Of a stretch of 64,000 nt of DNA, positions 10,930-21,880 are shown piece by piece. How positions within the stretch are numbered: position 1 is the stretch's first letter; each line of letters begins with the position of its first letter. This DNA is from Mesorhizobium koreense (lineage in GTDB: Bacteria > Pseudomonadota > Alphaproteobacteria > Rhizobiales > Rhizobiaceae). The translations under genes were made by a program, and so were the position numbers. The notes below the pieces were generated by a model. That model ran no database searches. It was given only the letters and a program-made list of their open reading frames with translations, and was not told where the DNA came from. Location: the NCBI RefSeq assembly GCF_031656215.1, contig NZ_CP134228.1, forward strand, positions 558,001 through 622,000. The letters are read 5' to 3'.

Positions 10930-11304
10930 ATGAATTTCCTGATCGTCTTTATGGGCGCCGGCGTGGGTGGCGCGCTGCGCCACGGCGTCAACTCGCTCGG
11001 CATGCGGCTTCTGGGCACCGGCTTTCCGTACGCGACGCTGACGGTCAATATCGTCGGCTCGCTGGCCATGGGCCTGCTCGCCGGCTGGTTCGCGCAGAAA
11101 GGCGCCGCGAGCCAGCATTTCCGGCTGTTCCTAACGACCGGCATCCTTGGCGGCTTCACCACCTTCTCAACCTTCTCACTCGATATCGCAGCCCTTTGGG
11201 AGCGCGGCGCGCTGGCGCTCTGCGCGCTCTATGCGGCGCTTTCCCTCGTCGTGGCGGTCGGCGCACTGTTCTTCGGCCTGTGGGTGATGCGTCAATATTC
11301 CTGA
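10930..11304 (+). CDS. crcB: fluoride exporter CrcB/Fluc
   Basis: A 124-residue, four-helix membrane protein of the Fluc family, a dual-topology dimeric channel that lets fluoride leave the cytoplasm. Signature motifs are GGALRHGVN near the start, VNIVGSLAMG and GGFTTFSTFSLD. An upstream ATG in the same frame (10876) adds 18 unrelated residues. The ATG at 10930, directly after GGAGAGGAGAAG, gives the family length and start. The fluoride riboswitch upstream supports the function. It is followed at 74 bases by a P450 gene on the same strand. Confidence 0.95.
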   Translation: MNFLIVFMGAGVGGALRHGVNSLGMRLLGTGFPYATLTVNIVGSLAMGLLAGWFAQKGAASQHFRLFLTTGILGGFTTFSTFSLDIAALWERGALALCALYAALSLVVAVGALFFGLWVMRQYS

Positions 11305-11378
11305 CGGCATCGCCCGTTTCCGGCCATGGACGCGCCCGGCCGGCGCACCTACATTCGGTGGGAATACGGGAACCCGAC

Positions 11379-12746
11379 ATGGATGCTCACCCCGCTCCCT
11401 TCGTGCCGCCGGCGCCGAAGCCACGCGCGAGCCCGCCCTCGACCCTGCAGATGATCCGTATCGTCTACAGGAATCCGCTCGAATTGTGGGGCGAGCCTTC
11501 CTACAATGAAAAATGGATCTCCGTCTCGTCGATCGGCGGACCGCTTTTGATCGCCAACGATCCGGGCCTCATCCGCCGCGTGCTCGTCGACAATGCGAAA
11601 AACTACAAGATGGCGCGGGTGCGCCAGAAGATTCTGCGGCCGATCCTGCGCGACGGGCTCCTGACGGCGGAGGGCGAAGTCTGGCGTCGCTCGCGCAAGG
11701 CGATGGCGCCCGTCTTCACGCCGCGTCACATCCACGGCTTCGCCCCGCCGATGCTGAAATGCGCCGAGGAATTCGCGAAACGTTACGAAGCGGGTGGCAC
11801 GACCGATCTCGCGCGCGACATGACGATGCTGACCTACGATATCCTCGCCGAGACACTGTTTTCAGGAGAGATCGCGGGAGAATCCGGCAGTTTCGCCAAA
11901 CAGGTCGACCGGCTGTTCGAGACGATGGGACGGGTCGACCCGCTCGACCTTCTCGGCGCGCCCGACTGGCTGCCGCGCATCACGCGCCTGCTCGGGCGCA
12001 ACTCGCTTGCCTTCTTCCGCCGCATCGTCGCCGAGACGATGGAAATGCGCCGGCAAAGGATTGCGCGCTATCCGGACGGAACGCCCGAGGATTTCCTTAC
12101 CTTGCTCTTGCGGGCGGAAGGCCCCGACGGGCTGACGCGCGCCGAGATCGAGGACAACATCATCACCTTCATCGGCGCCGGCCACGAGACCACGGCGCGC
12201 GCGCTCGGCTGGATGCTTTATTGCCTCGCCGAGAGCCCGTGGGAGCGCGAGCCGATCGAGAAAGAAGTGGATGCCGTGATGGCAAGCGGAACAGGTCCGG
12301 CCGAGTGGATTGAGAAGATGCCGCTGACGCGCGCCGCCTTCGAGGAGGCGCTGAGGCTTTATCCGCCAGCGCCCTCGATCAATCGCGAGGCGGTGGAGGA
12401 CGATACCTATCAGGACCTCGTCATCCCGAAGGGTACGCAGGTCCTGGTCATGCCATGGACGATCCATCGCCACAGGGCGCTATGGAGCGACCCCGAGGCC
12501 TTCATCCCTGCGCGTTTCGCGCCCGGCGCGCGCGAGAAGATCGACCGCTTCCAGTACCTGCCCTTCGGCGCAGGTCCGCGCGTCTGCATCGGCGCGAGCT
12601 TCGCCATGCAGGAGGCGATGATCGCGCTCGTCGTGCTGATGTCACGCTACCGCTTCGATACGGTGGCGGAAACGAAACCATGGCCGGTGCAGAAGCTGAC
12701 GACACAGCCGCAGGGCGGCCTGCCGATGCGGGTCACGCGGCGGTAG
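11379..12746 (+). CDS. cytochrome P450
   Basis: A 455-residue soluble P450 monooxygenase. The I-helix carries FIGAGHETTARALGW (oxygen activation), the K-helix EALRLYPP (ExxR), and the haem loop FGAGPRVCIGASFAMQE with the Cys thiolate. There is no N-terminal membrane anchor and no fused reductase, so separate electron donors are needed. The ATG at 11379 (MDAHPAPF) gives normal P450 length; the same frame is open back to 10839 but only across crcB. Substrate unknown. It converges with the lactonase gene of the sugar operon and may be cotranscribed with crcB, though nothing links them functionally. Confidence 0.93.
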   Translation: MDAHPAPFVPPAPKPRASPPSTLQMIRIVYRNPLELWGEPSYNEKWISVSSIGGPLLIANDPGLIRRVLVDNAKNYKMARVRQKILRPILRDGLLTAEGEVWRRSRKAMAPVFTPRHIHGFAPPMLKCAEEFAKRYEAGGTTDLARDMTMLTYDILAETLFSGEIAGESGSFAKQVDRLFETMGRVDPLDLLGAPDWLPRITRLLGRNSLAFFRRIVAETMEMRRQRIARYPDGTPEDFLTLLLRAEGPDGLTRAEIEDNIITFIGAGHETTARALGWMLYCLAESPWEREPIEKEVDAVMASGTGPAEWIEKMPLTRAAFEEALRLYPPAPSINREAVEDDTYQDLVIPKGTQVLVMPWTIHRHRALWSDPEAFIPARFAPGAREKIDRFQYLPFGAGPRVCIGASFAMQEAMIALVVLMSRYRFDTVAETKPWPVQKLTTQPQGGLPMRVTRR

Positions 12747-12765
12747 GCCTGTCCTTCACTGCCTC

Positions 12766-13680
12766 TCAGAAGGTCTTCGCCCCGTTGATCGGCAGCCGCA
12801 CGCCGTAAAGCGAGGTGGTGCCGCAAATGTAGAGATAGTTGCGCTTGTCGCCGCCGAAGCAGACATTCGCCACCACTTCCGGCACATGGATCTTGCCGAT
12901 CAGCGTGCCGTCCGGATGATAGCAATGGACACCGTCGAAGGCGCTGGTCCAGATACGGCCCTCCGTGTCGAGGCGGAAGCCGTCGAACAGGCCGTTCGTG
13001 CATTCGGCGAAGACCTCGCCGCCCGACAGCTTGCCGTTCGCACCGACCTTGAAACGGCGGATATGAGCCGGCCCGTTCTCGACATGGGTGCGGCCGGTAT
13101 CGACGACGTAGAGCAGCTTTTCGTCCGGCGAGAAGGCCAGCCCGTTCGGCTTGACGAAATCGTCCGTCATTTTCGCGACTTCACCGCTGTTCGGATCGAC
13201 GCGATAGACGTGGCTGCCGCCCTGTTCGGATTCGGATTTGTGGCCTTCGTAATCCGAATCGATGCCGTAGGTCGGATCGGAGAACCAGATGCTGCCGTCG
13301 GATTTCACAATAACGTCGTTCGGGCTGTTCAGTCGCTTGCCATTATAGCGGTCGGCGACCGTCGTCACCGTGCCGTCGAACTCGGTGCGCGAGACCCGGC
13401 GCGCGCCGTGCTCGCACGACACCAGCCGGCCCATGCGGTCGACCGTGTTGCCGTTTGAATAGTTGGACGGATGCCTGAAGACGCTGACCGAGCCGTCGCA
13501 TTCGTCATAGCGCAGCATGCGGTTGTTCGGGTTGTCTGACCAGACTAGGTAACGTCCGGCAGGGAAATAGGCGGGGCCTTCCGCCCAGCGGCAGCCGGTG
13601 AAGAGCTTGTCGAGATGCGCGGTCGGGATGAACAGCCCGTTGAAGCGCTTGTCGAGGATTTCAAAAGGATTTTCCGGCAA
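12766..13680 (-). CDS. SMP-30/gluconolactonase family lactonase
   Basis: A 304-residue six-bladed beta-propeller of the SMP-30/LRE family, metal-dependent lactonases that open sugar lactones. Visible motifs are CRWAEGPAYFP (metal Glu), NRLSP-like RLNSPNDVIVKSDGSIWFSD (metal Asn), FVKPNGLAFSPDE and NGLFDGFRLDTEGRIW (metal Asp region). No ATG fits: the best start is TTG at 13680, seven bases after GGGAGGA. The frame is open far upstream but that is the shadow of the permease gene. As the last gene of a sugar ABC operon it probably hydrolyses the lactone formed from the imported sugar. Confidence 0.88.
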   Translation of the reverse strand: MPENPFEILDKRFNGLFIPTAHLDKLFTGCRWAEGPAYFPAGRYLVWSDNPNNRMLRYDECDGSVSVFRHPSNYSNGNTVDRMGRLVSCEHGARRVSRTEFDGTVTTVADRYNGKRLNSPNDVIVKSDGSIWFSDPTYGIDSDYEGHKSESEQGGSHVYRVDPNSGEVAKMTDDFVKPNGLAFSPDEKLLYVVDTGRTHVENGPAHIRRFKVGANGKLSGGEVFAECTNGLFDGFRLDTEGRIWTSAFDGVHCYHPDGTLIGKIHVPEVVANVCFGGDKRNYLYICGTTSLYGVRLPINGAKTF

Positions 13681-13709
13681 TTCTTCCTCCCGGGAGTATC
13701 GAGTGTTTC

Positions 13710-14684
13710 TCAGCGGCTCGCCGGTGCCCGTCCGTAGAGCAGCAGCATGATGACGATGACGATGCCATAGATGACCTGGCGGCCGGCTTCGGGAATTTGC
13801 ATCACCGAGAGGATGGACTGCAAGAGCGTGATGAGGATCGCGCCGGCGACCGTACCGAGATAGGAGCCACGCCCGCCGAGAATGGAGGTGCCCCCGAGCA
13901 CTACGGCGGCGATCGCCGGCAGCAGGTAGACGTCGCCCATCGATTGGGCCGCCTTGGAGGAATAACCGGCTAGGAGCACGCCGCCGAATGCCGCCAGCCC
14001 TCCGGCAATGGCGAAGGCGATGACGAGGATGCGGCGCGTGTCGACGCCGGAGAGGTAGGCGGCGCGCTCGCTGTTGCCGATGCCGTAGACGGCACGGCCG
14101 AAGGTCGTACGCGTCAGGAGGAACACCGCGCCGGCGCCGACTACCACCCAGACGAGCACGGCGTTGGGTACGCCGGGAACGAGAAAGCCGGTGGCGATAT
14201 AGCGCATCGCTTCCGTCGCCTCGTCCTGCGGCGAGAAGCCGCCCGTATAGACCACCATCAGCCCTTGCGCGACGGCGTTGGTGGCAAGCGTGATGATCAT
14301 CGCGGGAATGCGCAGATAGGCAACGCCGATACCGTTCACGATGCCGATCGCCACCCCGCAGAGAATGCCGAAAGGTATGGCAAGCGCGACGCCGGCCGGT
14401 CCGTAGGCGGCCGCTGCGCAGGACATCATCGCGCCGGTAGTGATCGTCCACGGAGCCGAAAGGTCGATCTGGCCGAGCAGGATGACCAGCATGGCGCCTG
14501 TCGCGATCACGCCGAGGAAGGAGGCGACCTTCAACTGCAGGAGAAGATAATCGAGATGCAGGAAGTTCGACGAATAGATGCTTCCCACCAGAAGCAGGAG
14601 CACAATGCAGCCGAACGCCGTGGCCACGGCGGGATCGATGCGCCGCCACAACCCCTGCCTGCCCGTTGAGGAGATTTCGCTCAT
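13710..14684 (-). CDS. sugar ABC transporter permease (RbsC/YtfT type), second copy
   Basis: A 324-residue inner-membrane permease of the CUT2 (ribose/galactofuranose) class with about nine to ten helices. The family signature is AAVVLGGTSILGGRGSYLGTVAG near residue 265; GQIDLSAPW sits where RbsC proteins have GGIDLSVG. The ATG at 14684 overlaps the stop of the first permease as ATGA, so it is chosen over a start 32 codons upstream. Together the two permeases make a heterodimeric channel, as in YtfT/YjfF. Confidence 0.9.
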   Translation of the reverse strand: MSEISSTGRQGLWRRIDPAVATAFGCIVLLLLVGSIYSSNFLHLDYLLLQLKVASFLGVIATGAMLVILLGQIDLSAPWTITTGAMMSCAAAAYGPAGVALAIPFGILCGVAIGIVNGIGVAYLRIPAMIITLATNAVAQGLMVVYTGGFSPQDEATEAMRYIATGFLVPGVPNAVLVWVVVGAGAVFLLTRTTFGRAVYGIGNSERAAYLSGVDTRRILVIAFAIAGGLAAFGGVLLAGYSSKAAQSMGDVYLLPAIAAVVLGGTSILGGRGSYLGTVAGAILITLLQSILSVMQIPEAGRQVIYGIVIVIMLLLYGRAPASR

Positions 14685-15657
14685 GTGAACCAGTCCAGCT
14701 TGTTGCGGACGCGAAGCAGCGCAAACGCGCCGAGGCTGACGGCGATCAGGAGGACGACCCCCTGGAACAGCGGCTGCCACAGCGGATCGAGGTCGAAGAC
14801 GAAGAGAAGATCGCCGATCGCGCGGAAGGCGAGTGCGCCGAACACCGCGCCGATGGCGCTGCCGGTGCCGCCATAGAGCGAGATGCCGCCGAGCACGACC
14901 GCGGCAATGGAAAAGAGCGTATAGGCGTTGCCGCTCGCTAGCGCCGCCTCGCCCGTATAGGTGAAGAAAGTCAGGAACAGTCCGCCGATACCGGCAAGCA
15001 GGCCGGCCAGCGTATAGGTCAGGAACTTGGCGCGGCGGATCGGCATCGCCGACATGTAGGCCGCGGCTTCCGACGAGCCTGTGGCGTAGGCGGCACGGCC
15101 CATCACCGAGCGGCTGAACGGCACCCAGACGAGGAGGACGACCACCACAAGCACCACAAGGCTCACCGGGACCACGCCCCAGATCTTACCGGTGAGGAAA
15201 TCGGCGAGATCCTCGTTGACGCTTCCGCCGGGAAAGGGCCGCAACAGGAGAGCGATGCCGTAATAGACGGCGCCGGTGGCGATGGTCGTCACGATCGGCT
15301 GCAGCCGTCCGTAGATGACGATCAGGCCGTTGACCGCGCCGCACGCCAGCCCCGCGAGCAGGACGCCGACGATGCCGAGCGTCGTCTCGAGCGGCGTGCC
15401 GACCACGATCCACGAGGCGAGGCAATTGGTCAGGATGAAGATCATGCCGACGGAAAGGTCGATGCCGGCGGTGATGACCACAAGCGCCTGCGCCATGGCG
15501 ACGAAGGCGAGCAGCACGCCTTTGTTCGCAGCCGTCTGCACGACATTGGCCGTGAAGCCGGCCGGATGGTTGGAAACATAGATCGTGAACATCACCACGA
15601 AGGTGGCGAAGGCGAAAAGCGTGCCGCGCTGCTCGGCGACCCAGTATTTCCAGTCCT

Positions 15658-15661
<4 letters not shown>
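14681..15661 (-). CDS. sugar ABC transporter permease (RbsC type), first copy
   Basis: A 326-residue CUT2-class permease. The family segments VVITAGIDLSVGM (near residue 65), TIATGAVYYGIA and AAVVLGGISLYGGTGS are clear, and about ten hydrophobic segments can be counted. Its ATG overlaps the ATPase stop by four bases (ATGA) and its own stop overlaps the next permease in the same way, so three genes are tightly coupled. It differs enough from the second permease to indicate an old duplication, not a recent one. Confidence 0.92.
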
Positions 15662-17205
<1,544 letters not shown>

Positions 17206-17272
17206 TCATTCCTCCCGGCGCACGACGGCGCCGTGGAAAGCATACCACGGCGCCGCAACGACTGACGTCAGT

Positions 17273-18394
17273 TTACTGGTTTTCCTTCGTCTGGCCCATG
17301 ATTTCCTGGGCCGAGAAGTTGATCTTGCAGCTCGGGAAGGAGTTGCCGACGAAGAAATTGTCGGACTGGTCAGGGAAGAAGTCCTGTCCCTCCTTCATGT
17401 CCGGATAGGAGGCGACCGCGAGCGGAAGCTTGATCTCCTGCGGGATCACCTGGCCTTCCAGCGCCGCGATCGCCGTCTTGATCGCGACAGCCACCTGGGC
17501 GGGACCGGAGCCGGCGGACGTGCATTTCAAGCCCTGATCAGCGTATTTGTTGCAGAACTTGCGGAAGCCGTTCTCCGTCTCGCCGCCGAAGGGTACCATC
17601 GGATGCTTGGCGTCGAGCATGGCCTGGACGATGCCGGTGTCGCCGCCCTGGCCGGTGATGCCGTCGAACGGGCCGTTGGTGGCGATCGCGTCGGCCGACA
17701 CCTTCTGGGCGACGCCGTCGTCCCACTTGCCCATCACTTCGGTCACATTCCACTTCTTGCCGGAGGCGTCGAGGACCTTGTGGATGCCGGCATGGCGGTC
17801 GGTATCGACCGAAGTGCCGGCGACGCCGCGCACTTCGAGGACCTTGCCGCCGTTCGGCACCTTGTCGACCAGCCACTTGCCCCACAATTCGCCGAGGCCT
17901 TCCTGATCGACATTGACGTTGATGGCGTCTTTCGTGTCGAGGATGTTGTCGAATGCGACAAGGACGACGCCGGCTTCCTTGGCGCGCTTGATGACGCGGC
18001 CGAAGGCGGTCGGGTTCTGGGCGTCGGTGACGATGGCGTCATAGCCGGAATCGATGAAGTTGTTGATCGCGGAAATCTGCGCGGGAACATCCTCGCCGGT
18101 GGAGACGACCTTGAATTCCTTCAGTTTGGCCGCGACATCGGGCTGCTTGGCATAGGCCTTCGCGGTCTGGATCATCTGGATGCGCCAGGTGTTGGCGATG
18201 TAGCCGTTGGCGAGTGCGATCCGGTACGGGCCCTTCTTGGCCTCGTACTGGAAGAATTTCGTGTCGGTGGACCATGGCGCGAAGCAGTCGGCCTCCGCTG
18301 CCGGGCCGGATACAATTTTCGGCTCGGCGAATGCCGACGAACTCATCAACACCACTGCGGCGGCGGCAAGAAAGCCGCCTAGAAGTCTCTTCAT
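17273..18394 (-). CDS. periplasmic sugar-binding protein (RbsB/YtfQ type)
   Basis: A 373-residue type I periplasmic binding protein. The Sec signal MKRLLGGFLAAAAVVLMSSS ends at AFA before residue 24. The core has the RbsB-like elements GYDAIVTDAQNPTAF, VVLVAFDNILD, VLEVRGVAGTSVDTDRHAG and FDGITGQGGDTG. It is about 50 residues longer than RbsB, with extra length after the signal and at the C-terminus (KFCNKYADQGLKC holds a likely disulfide pair). First gene of the importer operon, preceded by a palindromic LacI-type operator at 18566-18577. The ligand is probably a pentose, hexose or sugar alcohol. Confidence 0.92.
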   Translation of the reverse strand: MKRLLGGFLAAAAVVLMSSSAFAEPKIVSGPAAEADCFAPWSTDTKFFQYEAKKGPYRIALANGYIANTWRIQMIQTAKAYAKQPDVAAKLKEFKVVSTGEDVPAQISAINNFIDSGYDAIVTDAQNPTAFGRVIKRAKEAGVVLVAFDNILDTKDAINVNVDQEGLGELWGKWLVDKVPNGGKVLEVRGVAGTSVDTDRHAGIHKVLDASGKKWNVTEVMGKWDDGVAQKVSADAIATNGPFDGITGQGGDTGIVQAMLDAKHPMVPFGGETENGFRKFCNKYADQGLKCTSAGSGPAQVAVAIKTAIAALEGQVIPQEIKLPLAVASYPDMKEGQDFFPDQSDNFFVGNSFPSCKINFSAQEIMGQTKENQ

Positions 18395-18565
18395 GATTTG
18401 ATTCCTCCCAGTTCGATCGAATAATCAGATGATTTCATGCACGTCACAACCCGCCCGGCGGCCCTGTCATCGGGCGCCGTCGGACGGGCGACGGGCAGCC
18501 GAGGCCGCGCCGATCGTCCGGTCACGGCGGGATCGATATCTCTTCTCGGCCTGACGCAGGGGAAC

Positions 18566-18577
18566 GGTAGCGCTACC
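18566..18577. promoter_or_regulatory. LacI-family operator in the sugar operon promoter
   Basis: GGTAGCGCTACC is a perfect 12-bp palindrome with the central CG step typical of LacI/GalR operators. On the minus strand it lies over a plausible promoter (TTTACA, 17 bases, TACCGT) in front of the binding-protein gene and right after the LacI gene. Repression by that regulator is inferred. Confidence 0.72.
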
Positions 18578-18626
18578 AAGAAATCTTGTAAAGGCGCATC
18601 GAGAGCCGATTTGACCGGCAGGCGCA

Positions 18627-19667
18627 TCAGCGTCTGGTACTTTCGCGGACGATAAGCTCGAAGCCGAGGTCGACGACCGGGGCGGCGGGGCGGCGGCCTG
18701 CGATTGCTTCCAGCGCCATGGCGATCGCACGGCGCCCCATGTCGTAACGATAGGTGCGCAGGCTGGTGACGGAAGGATAGGCGACCTGCATCATTTCGAG
18801 GTCGTTGAAGCCGGCGATGCCGATTTCCGAAGGCACCGCCCGACCCTGACGATGGCACTCGAAAAGCGCTCCGAGCGCCATGTCGTCATTGTTGCAGAAG
18901 GCGGCATCGAGCGCCGGCGCTTTCGCCAGCGCCTCTCGGAACAGTTCGCTGCCGATCGTCACGCTCGACGGCCGCGCGGTGGTCGTCACGAGGCGCTTGT
19001 CGAACAGTCCCGCCTCCTCCATCGCGGCGCGGTAGCCCGCCAGCCGGCGCTGCGAGCGCGGGTCCATGCGCGCGCCGATGAAGGCGACCTTTCGGTAGCC
19101 GGCTTCAACCAGATGCCGGGTAGCCACCTTTCCCCCTTCATAGTGCGAGAAGCCGATCATCATGTCGACCGGTTCAGGGCCGATCTCCATGATCTGGACG
19201 ACCGGGCAATCGGCCCTTTCAAGGAGTACCGTGGCGGCGGGGCTCTGGTCGATACCCGAAACAATCAGCGCCGACGGCCTCTGGCTCAGGAACGTCTGAA
19301 GCAGGTCCTCTTCCGCTTCCTGCGAATAATGGGTGTTGCCGATCTGCACCTGTAGATGGCCTCGGCCGAGCCCGTCGTAAATGCCGCGCACCACTTCGGC
19401 GAAGACGTTGTTGGTGAGCGAAGGGACGAGCACGCCGATCACGTCGGCGCGGGCCGAGGCCAGCGCGCGGGCATTGCGGTCGGGCACATAGCCGAGTTCG
19501 TCGACGACGGCCATGATCTGCCGTCGGAGTTCCAGCGAGACACGCTCGGGCTCGCGCAGAGCGCGCGAGACCGTTATCGCCCCGACGCCGGCTTTCGACG
19601 CCACGTCGGCGATGGTCGGGCGGCCGCCGCCTCGCCGCGAGCGCGCCTTCACGCCCACGGGCGGCAT
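18627..19667 (-). CDS. LacI-family transcriptional regulator
   Basis: A 346-residue repressor with the LacI N-terminal helix-turn-helix and hinge (PTIADVASKAGVGAITVSRA, then GYVPDRNARALASARA) and a periplasmic-binding-like effector domain (VIGVLVPSLTNNVF, AGFNDLEMMQVAYPSVTS). It precedes the sugar ABC operon on the same strand and most likely represses it through the palindrome at 18566-18577. Start choice is uncertain: ATG at 19667 gives family length but has no good ribosome site, while a TTG at 19766 overlapping the upstream stop adds 33 charged residues. Confidence 0.9.
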   Translation of the reverse strand: MPPVGVKARSRRGGGRPTIADVASKAGVGAITVSRALREPERVSLELRRQIMAVVDELGYVPDRNARALASARADVIGVLVPSLTNNVFAEVVRGIYDGLGRGHLQVQIGNTHYSQEAEEDLLQTFLSQRPSALIVSGIDQSPAATVLLERADCPVVQIMEIGPEPVDMMIGFSHYEGGKVATRHLVEAGYRKVAFIGARMDPRSQRRLAGYRAAMEEAGLFDKRLVTTTARPSSVTIGSELFREALAKAPALDAAFCNNDDMALGALFECHRQGRAVPSEIGIAGFNDLEMMQVAYPSVTSLRTYRYDMGRRAIAMALEAIAGRRPAAPVVDLGFELIVRESTRR

Positions 19668-19762
19668 GGCTCTGTCGGCGCCGAGATATGGCGCGCGCTT
19701 CCGTCTCTTTTCCGCTCCATCCCTCCTCTCCTCTCTCGCCTCATCGTCACGAATCGGCGCCC

Positions 19763-20725
19763 TCAATAAGTCGTGCGCCTCTCCTCGCTGGGCGGCCGGC
19801 CGAACTGAAGCCGGTAGCTCTGCGCGAAATAGGAATGCGACGTGAAGCCGGTAGCGATCGCGACATCGAGGATCGGCAGATTGGTCTGGCGCAGCAATTC
19901 GCGCGCACGCTCTAGACGCAGACGCATGTAGTAGCGCCCCGGCGTCATGTTGAGGTGACGGAGGAAAAGCCGCTCGACCTGTCGCACCGACAGGCCAGCC
20001 GCCTTGGCGAGTTGCACGGCCGAGAAGGGCTCGTCGAGATTGTCGGCCATGAGTTCGACGATCTTCCTGAGCTTCTCCGACTTGCCGGTCAGGTCGCGCT
20101 CCGGTCCGACGCGCTGGCGGTCGCCGGCCGAGCGGATGCGCTCGTGCTGGAACTGGTTGGCGACCTCATTGGCGAGGCTGGTGCCGAAATCGACGCGCAC
20201 GATCTCCAGCATCAGGTCGATGGAGGTGGTGCCGCCGGCACAGGTGTAGCGCTTGCGGTCGATCTCGAAGACGTTGCCGGTGCATTCGATCTCGGGAAAA
20301 CGCTCCTTGAAGCCGGCGCGGTTCTCCCAGTGAATAGTGCAGCGGTGTCCCTCGAGTTGCCCCGCCTCGGCGAGCAGGTAGGAGCCGACCGACAGCGCGC
20401 CGAGCGCCGCACCCCGCCGGCCGAGGCTTCTGAGCGCGCCCAGCACCTTCGACTTTCCAGGAAACTCGGTCGTCAGCCCGACGCAGACGAAAAGAATATC
20501 CGCAGGCGGGACGTCGCCGATCGAGTAGTCGATCTTGATCGGCAGTCCGTTCGACGCCATCACCGCCTCGCCATCGGCGGAGACCGTCGTCCAGCCGTAG
20601 TAATCGCGGCCGAGCAGGCGGTTCGCCGAGCGCACCGTGTCGATCGCAGCGGCAAGCGAGAACATCGAGAATTTGTCGACGAGCAGGAAAGCGAAGTGAC
20701 GGCTGGTCTGGCTCTGATCGGGCAT
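19763..20725 (-). CDS. GlxA-type AraC-family regulator (DJ-1/PfpI + HTH)
   Basis: About 320 residues. The N-terminal half is a DJ-1/PfpI-like amidotransferase domain (FAFLLVDKFSMFSLAAAID; GALSVGSYLLAEAGQLEGHRCTIHW, with Ser at the nucleophile-elbow position where active relatives have Cys). The C-terminal half has two AraC helix-turn-helices (FSAVQLAKAAGLSVRQVERLF and LPILDVAIATGFTSHSYFAQSYR). This is the layout of GlxA/GbdR/CdhR regulators, which often control quaternary-amine or amino-acid catabolism. Start at ATG 20725; GTG at 20734 is an alternative. Target unknown: it stands between folD and the sugar LacI gene. Confidence 0.9.
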   Translation of the reverse strand: MPDQSQTSRHFAFLLVDKFSMFSLAAAIDTVRSANRLLGRDYYGWTTVSADGEAVMASNGLPIKIDYSIGDVPPADILFVCVGLTTEFPGKSKVLGALRSLGRRGAALGALSVGSYLLAEAGQLEGHRCTIHWENRAGFKERFPEIECTGNVFEIDRKRYTCAGGTTSIDLMLEIVRVDFGTSLANEVANQFQHERIRSAGDRQRVGPERDLTGKSEKLRKIVELMADNLDEPFSAVQLAKAAGLSVRQVERLFLRHLNMTPGRYYMRLRLERARELLRQTNLPILDVAIATGFTSHSYFAQSYRLQFGRPPSEERRTTY

Positions 20726-20781
20726 GGATATCACTTACAGGAAGGAGGCGGGCGCGAGAAGACGGGCCGCCCCGCACGCGG

Positions 20782-21681
20782 TCAGAACGATGGCGGCTCC
20801 ATCCCTGCCGAGCGGTAGGCGGAGGTGAGCGTGTTCACCATGAGCATGGCGATGGTCATCGGGCCGACGCCGCCGGGAACCGGCGTGATGGCGCCGGCGA
20901 CCTTCTCCGCGGCGGCGTGCTCGACATCGCCGACCAGCCGCGTCTTGCCTTCGCCGCGCTCCGGCGCGGGGATGCGGTTGATGCCGACATCGATGACGGT
21001 GGCGCCCGGCTTGATCCATTCGCCCTTGATCATCTCCGGGCGACCGACGGCGGCGACGAGGATGTCGGCGCGGCCGATCACTGAAGCGAGGTCTCGCGTG
21101 CGGCTGTGGGCGATCGTCACGGTGCAATCCGCGGCGAGCAGCAGATTGGCCATCGGCTTACCGACGATATTGGAGCGGCCGACGACCACGGCGTCGAGAC
21201 CGGCAAGGTCCCTGCCGCGGACCCGCTCGATCAGAAGCATGCATCCCGCCGGCGTGCAGGGCAGGAAAGCCGTATCGAGTTCGCCTGTCCTGAGCTTGCC
21301 TATATTGACGAAGCTGAACCCGTCGACATCCTTTTCGGGCGCGACGAGCTGGATGATGCGCTTGGCGTCGATATGGCCCGGCAGCGGCAATTGCACGAGG
21401 ATGCCGTGGATCTTCGGATCGGCATCCAGTTCCTCGATCAAGCGGACGAGCTCGGCTTCGCCGGTCGCGGCGGGCAGTTCGCGTTTCACGGAAAGGAAGC
21501 CGCATTCGTTCGCCATGCGCGATTTGGAGGCGACATAGACCTCGCTCGCCGGATCCTCGCCCACGATGATCACCGCGAGGCCCGGCCGGATGCCCTTCTC
21601 GTCGAGCAGGCGCGCCGTCCCTTCCTTCACCGACGCGATGACCTCGGCGGCGATCGCCTTGCCGTCGATGCGTTCAGCCAT
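20782..21681 (-). CDS. folD: methylenetetrahydrofolate dehydrogenase/cyclohydrolase
   Basis: A 299-residue bifunctional enzyme that oxidises 5,10-methylene-THF to methenyl-THF and hydrolyses it to 10-formyl-THF. Motifs: [22 protein letters not shown] (catalytic Tyr and Lys), [57 protein letters not shown] and the C-terminal [15 protein letters not shown]. The start is ATG at 21681 behind GGGGAGGAACGG; the frame runs 40 codons further upstream but without homology. It stands alone after the bd oxidase genes. Confidence 0.96.
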   Translation of the reverse strand: MAERIDGKAIAAEVIASVKEGTARLLDEKGIRPGLAVIIVGEDPASEVYVASKSRMANECGFLSVKRELPAATGEAELVRLIEELDADPKIHGILVQLPLPGHIDAKRIIQLVAPEKDVDGFSFVNIGKLRTGELDTAFLPCTPAGCMLLIERVRGRDLAGLDAVVVGRSNIVGKPMANLLLAADCTVTIAHSRTRDLASVIGRADILVAAVGRPEMIKGEWIKPGATVIDVGINRIPAPERGEGKTRLVGDVEHAAAEKVAGAITPVPGGVGPMTIAMLMVNTLTSAYRSAGMEPPSF

Positions 21682-21760
21682 ACCGTTCCTCCCCTTGCTT
21701 CGTCCGCGTCCTATCCTCCATGAACGCGGCTTGGCAATCCATCTTCTGAAAGACGCCCCC

Positions 21761-21880
21761 TCAAACCAGCCACAGCCGCAGCCCGTAGGCGACCAGCGCA
21801 ACCGCCAGCACGCCCGCCAGCCACAGGCCGATAAACCAGGCGAGCCGCTTCGAGAGCGATCCGGGGGCGCCGTCCGGCAT
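21761..21880 (-). CDS. DUF2474 small subunit of bd-type oxidase
   Basis: A 39-residue reading frame, [16 protein letters not shown] followed by a single hydrophobic helix and a short basic end. Its ATG overlaps the cydB stop in a TGATG junction, so translation is coupled. DUF2474 proteins of this size and composition follow cyanide-insensitive quinol oxidase genes in many proteobacteria and are thought to play the role of CydX: one helix packing against the oxidase. A larger overlapping frame starting at 22054 is only the out-of-frame extension into cydB. Confidence 0.8.
   Translation of the reverse strand: MPDGAPGSLSKRLAWFIGLWLAGVLAVALVAYGLRLWLV

Noticed and set aside
13681-14724. Open frame of 348 codons upstream of, and in frame with, the lactonase gene
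   Set aside because: It lies wholly over the second permease gene in another frame and is Arg/His/Ser-rich, which is the usual shadow in GC-rich DNA. The lactonase begins at the TTG at 13680.
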